Assembly (NCBI GenBank): GCA_030052355.1 | Contig: JASIGS010000601.1 | Span: 1-5,766, forward strand | DNA length: 5,766 bases | Origin: Streptosporangiaceae bacterium | GTDB lineage: Bacteria > Actinomycetota > Actinomycetes > Streptosporangiales > Streptosporangiaceae | Reading direction: 5' to 3' | Shown here: positions 5,682 through 5,766 of the stretch, one piece after another | How the letters are laid out: every line of letters begins with the position of its first letter | Position numbering within the stretch: position 1 is the first letter of the stretch | Notes under the pieces: generated by a model | What the model was told of the DNA's origin: nothing | Databases searched by the model: none | The model's input: only the letters and a program-made list of their open reading frames with translations | Translations under genes and position numbers: made by a program

Positions 5682-5766
5682 GTGGTCGGCGCCCGCTTGG
5701 TGGGCTGCCTGATGGCCAGCTTGCCGTTCTGCATGATGCCGAGCTTCTGCGCCCGCCGGGCCACCG
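5672..5766 (-). CDS. C-terminal fragment of an unidentified basic protein
   Basis: Reading the minus strand from the right edge, 30 complete codons end in TGA at 5672-5674. The fragment includes VARRAQKLGIMQNGKLAI and ends in a basic, Pro/Thr-rich tail (KRAPTTAV). Codon choice is rich in G/C third positions, as in the neighbouring genes, and the stop lies next to terminator-like repeats, which supports a real gene end. The N-terminus lies outside the window. I do not recognise the family; the lysine/arginine content would suit a nucleic-acid-binding protein, but this is only a guess. Confidence 0.55.
   Translation of the reverse strand, partial: VARRAQKLGIMQNGKLAIRQPTKRAPTTAV

Noticed and set aside
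1..5766. CRISPR arrays, tRNA/rRNA genes, insertion sequences or attachment sites
   Set aside because: No regularly spaced repeats, no cloverleaf-like sequence, no transposase-like coding or terminal inverted repeats were seen.

Overview
This is a high-GC window with dense coding in both directions and GTG starts backed by purine-rich ribosome binding sites. It carries a SigE-family sigma factor, a SpoIIE-phosphatase/ATPase fusion and a PASTA protein. Together these point to an actinomycete (Actinomycetota, probably a filamentous or Streptomyces-like lineage). The genus cannot be told from the sequence alone.

Left part (1-1583): two genes diverge from a 117-bp gap. To the left (minus strand, running off the window edge) is a BtuF-like helical-backbone metal/cobalamin-binding protein without a signal peptide. 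To the right is a siderophore-interacting flavoprotein (SIP family ferric-siderophore reductase). The pair suggests metal or iron-chelate handling. The gap carries a twice-repeated palindrome that could be a shared operator.

Middle (1597-2942, minus strand): a translationally coupled pair. A 190-aa SigE-family sigma factor overlaps (GTGA) the start of a 258-aa single-pass membrane protein. That protein has a basic cytoplasmic N-terminus and a four-cysteine outer domain, and sits where an anti-sigma or sensor protein would be expected. Its 3' end converges on the SIP gene with 13 bp between the stop codons.

Right part (3150-5561, plus strand): divergent from the sigma gene across about 207 bp is a 690-aa PAS-GAF-PP2C-HATPase protein, a phosphatase and an anti-sigma-type kinase in one chain. 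Thirty bases later comes a 102-aa protein with one PASTA domain, probably in the same operon. A perfect 16-bp hairpin at 5576-5616 ends the operon. At the right edge, the last 30 codons of an unidentified minus-strand gene converge on this terminator.

The most interesting reading is a possible signalling island: sigma factor plus membrane partner, facing a phosphatase/kinase plus PASTA protein. Each part belongs to a known family. That they work together is inferred only from gene arrangement; no STAS-domain antagonist, the usual partner of such kinases, is present in the window.
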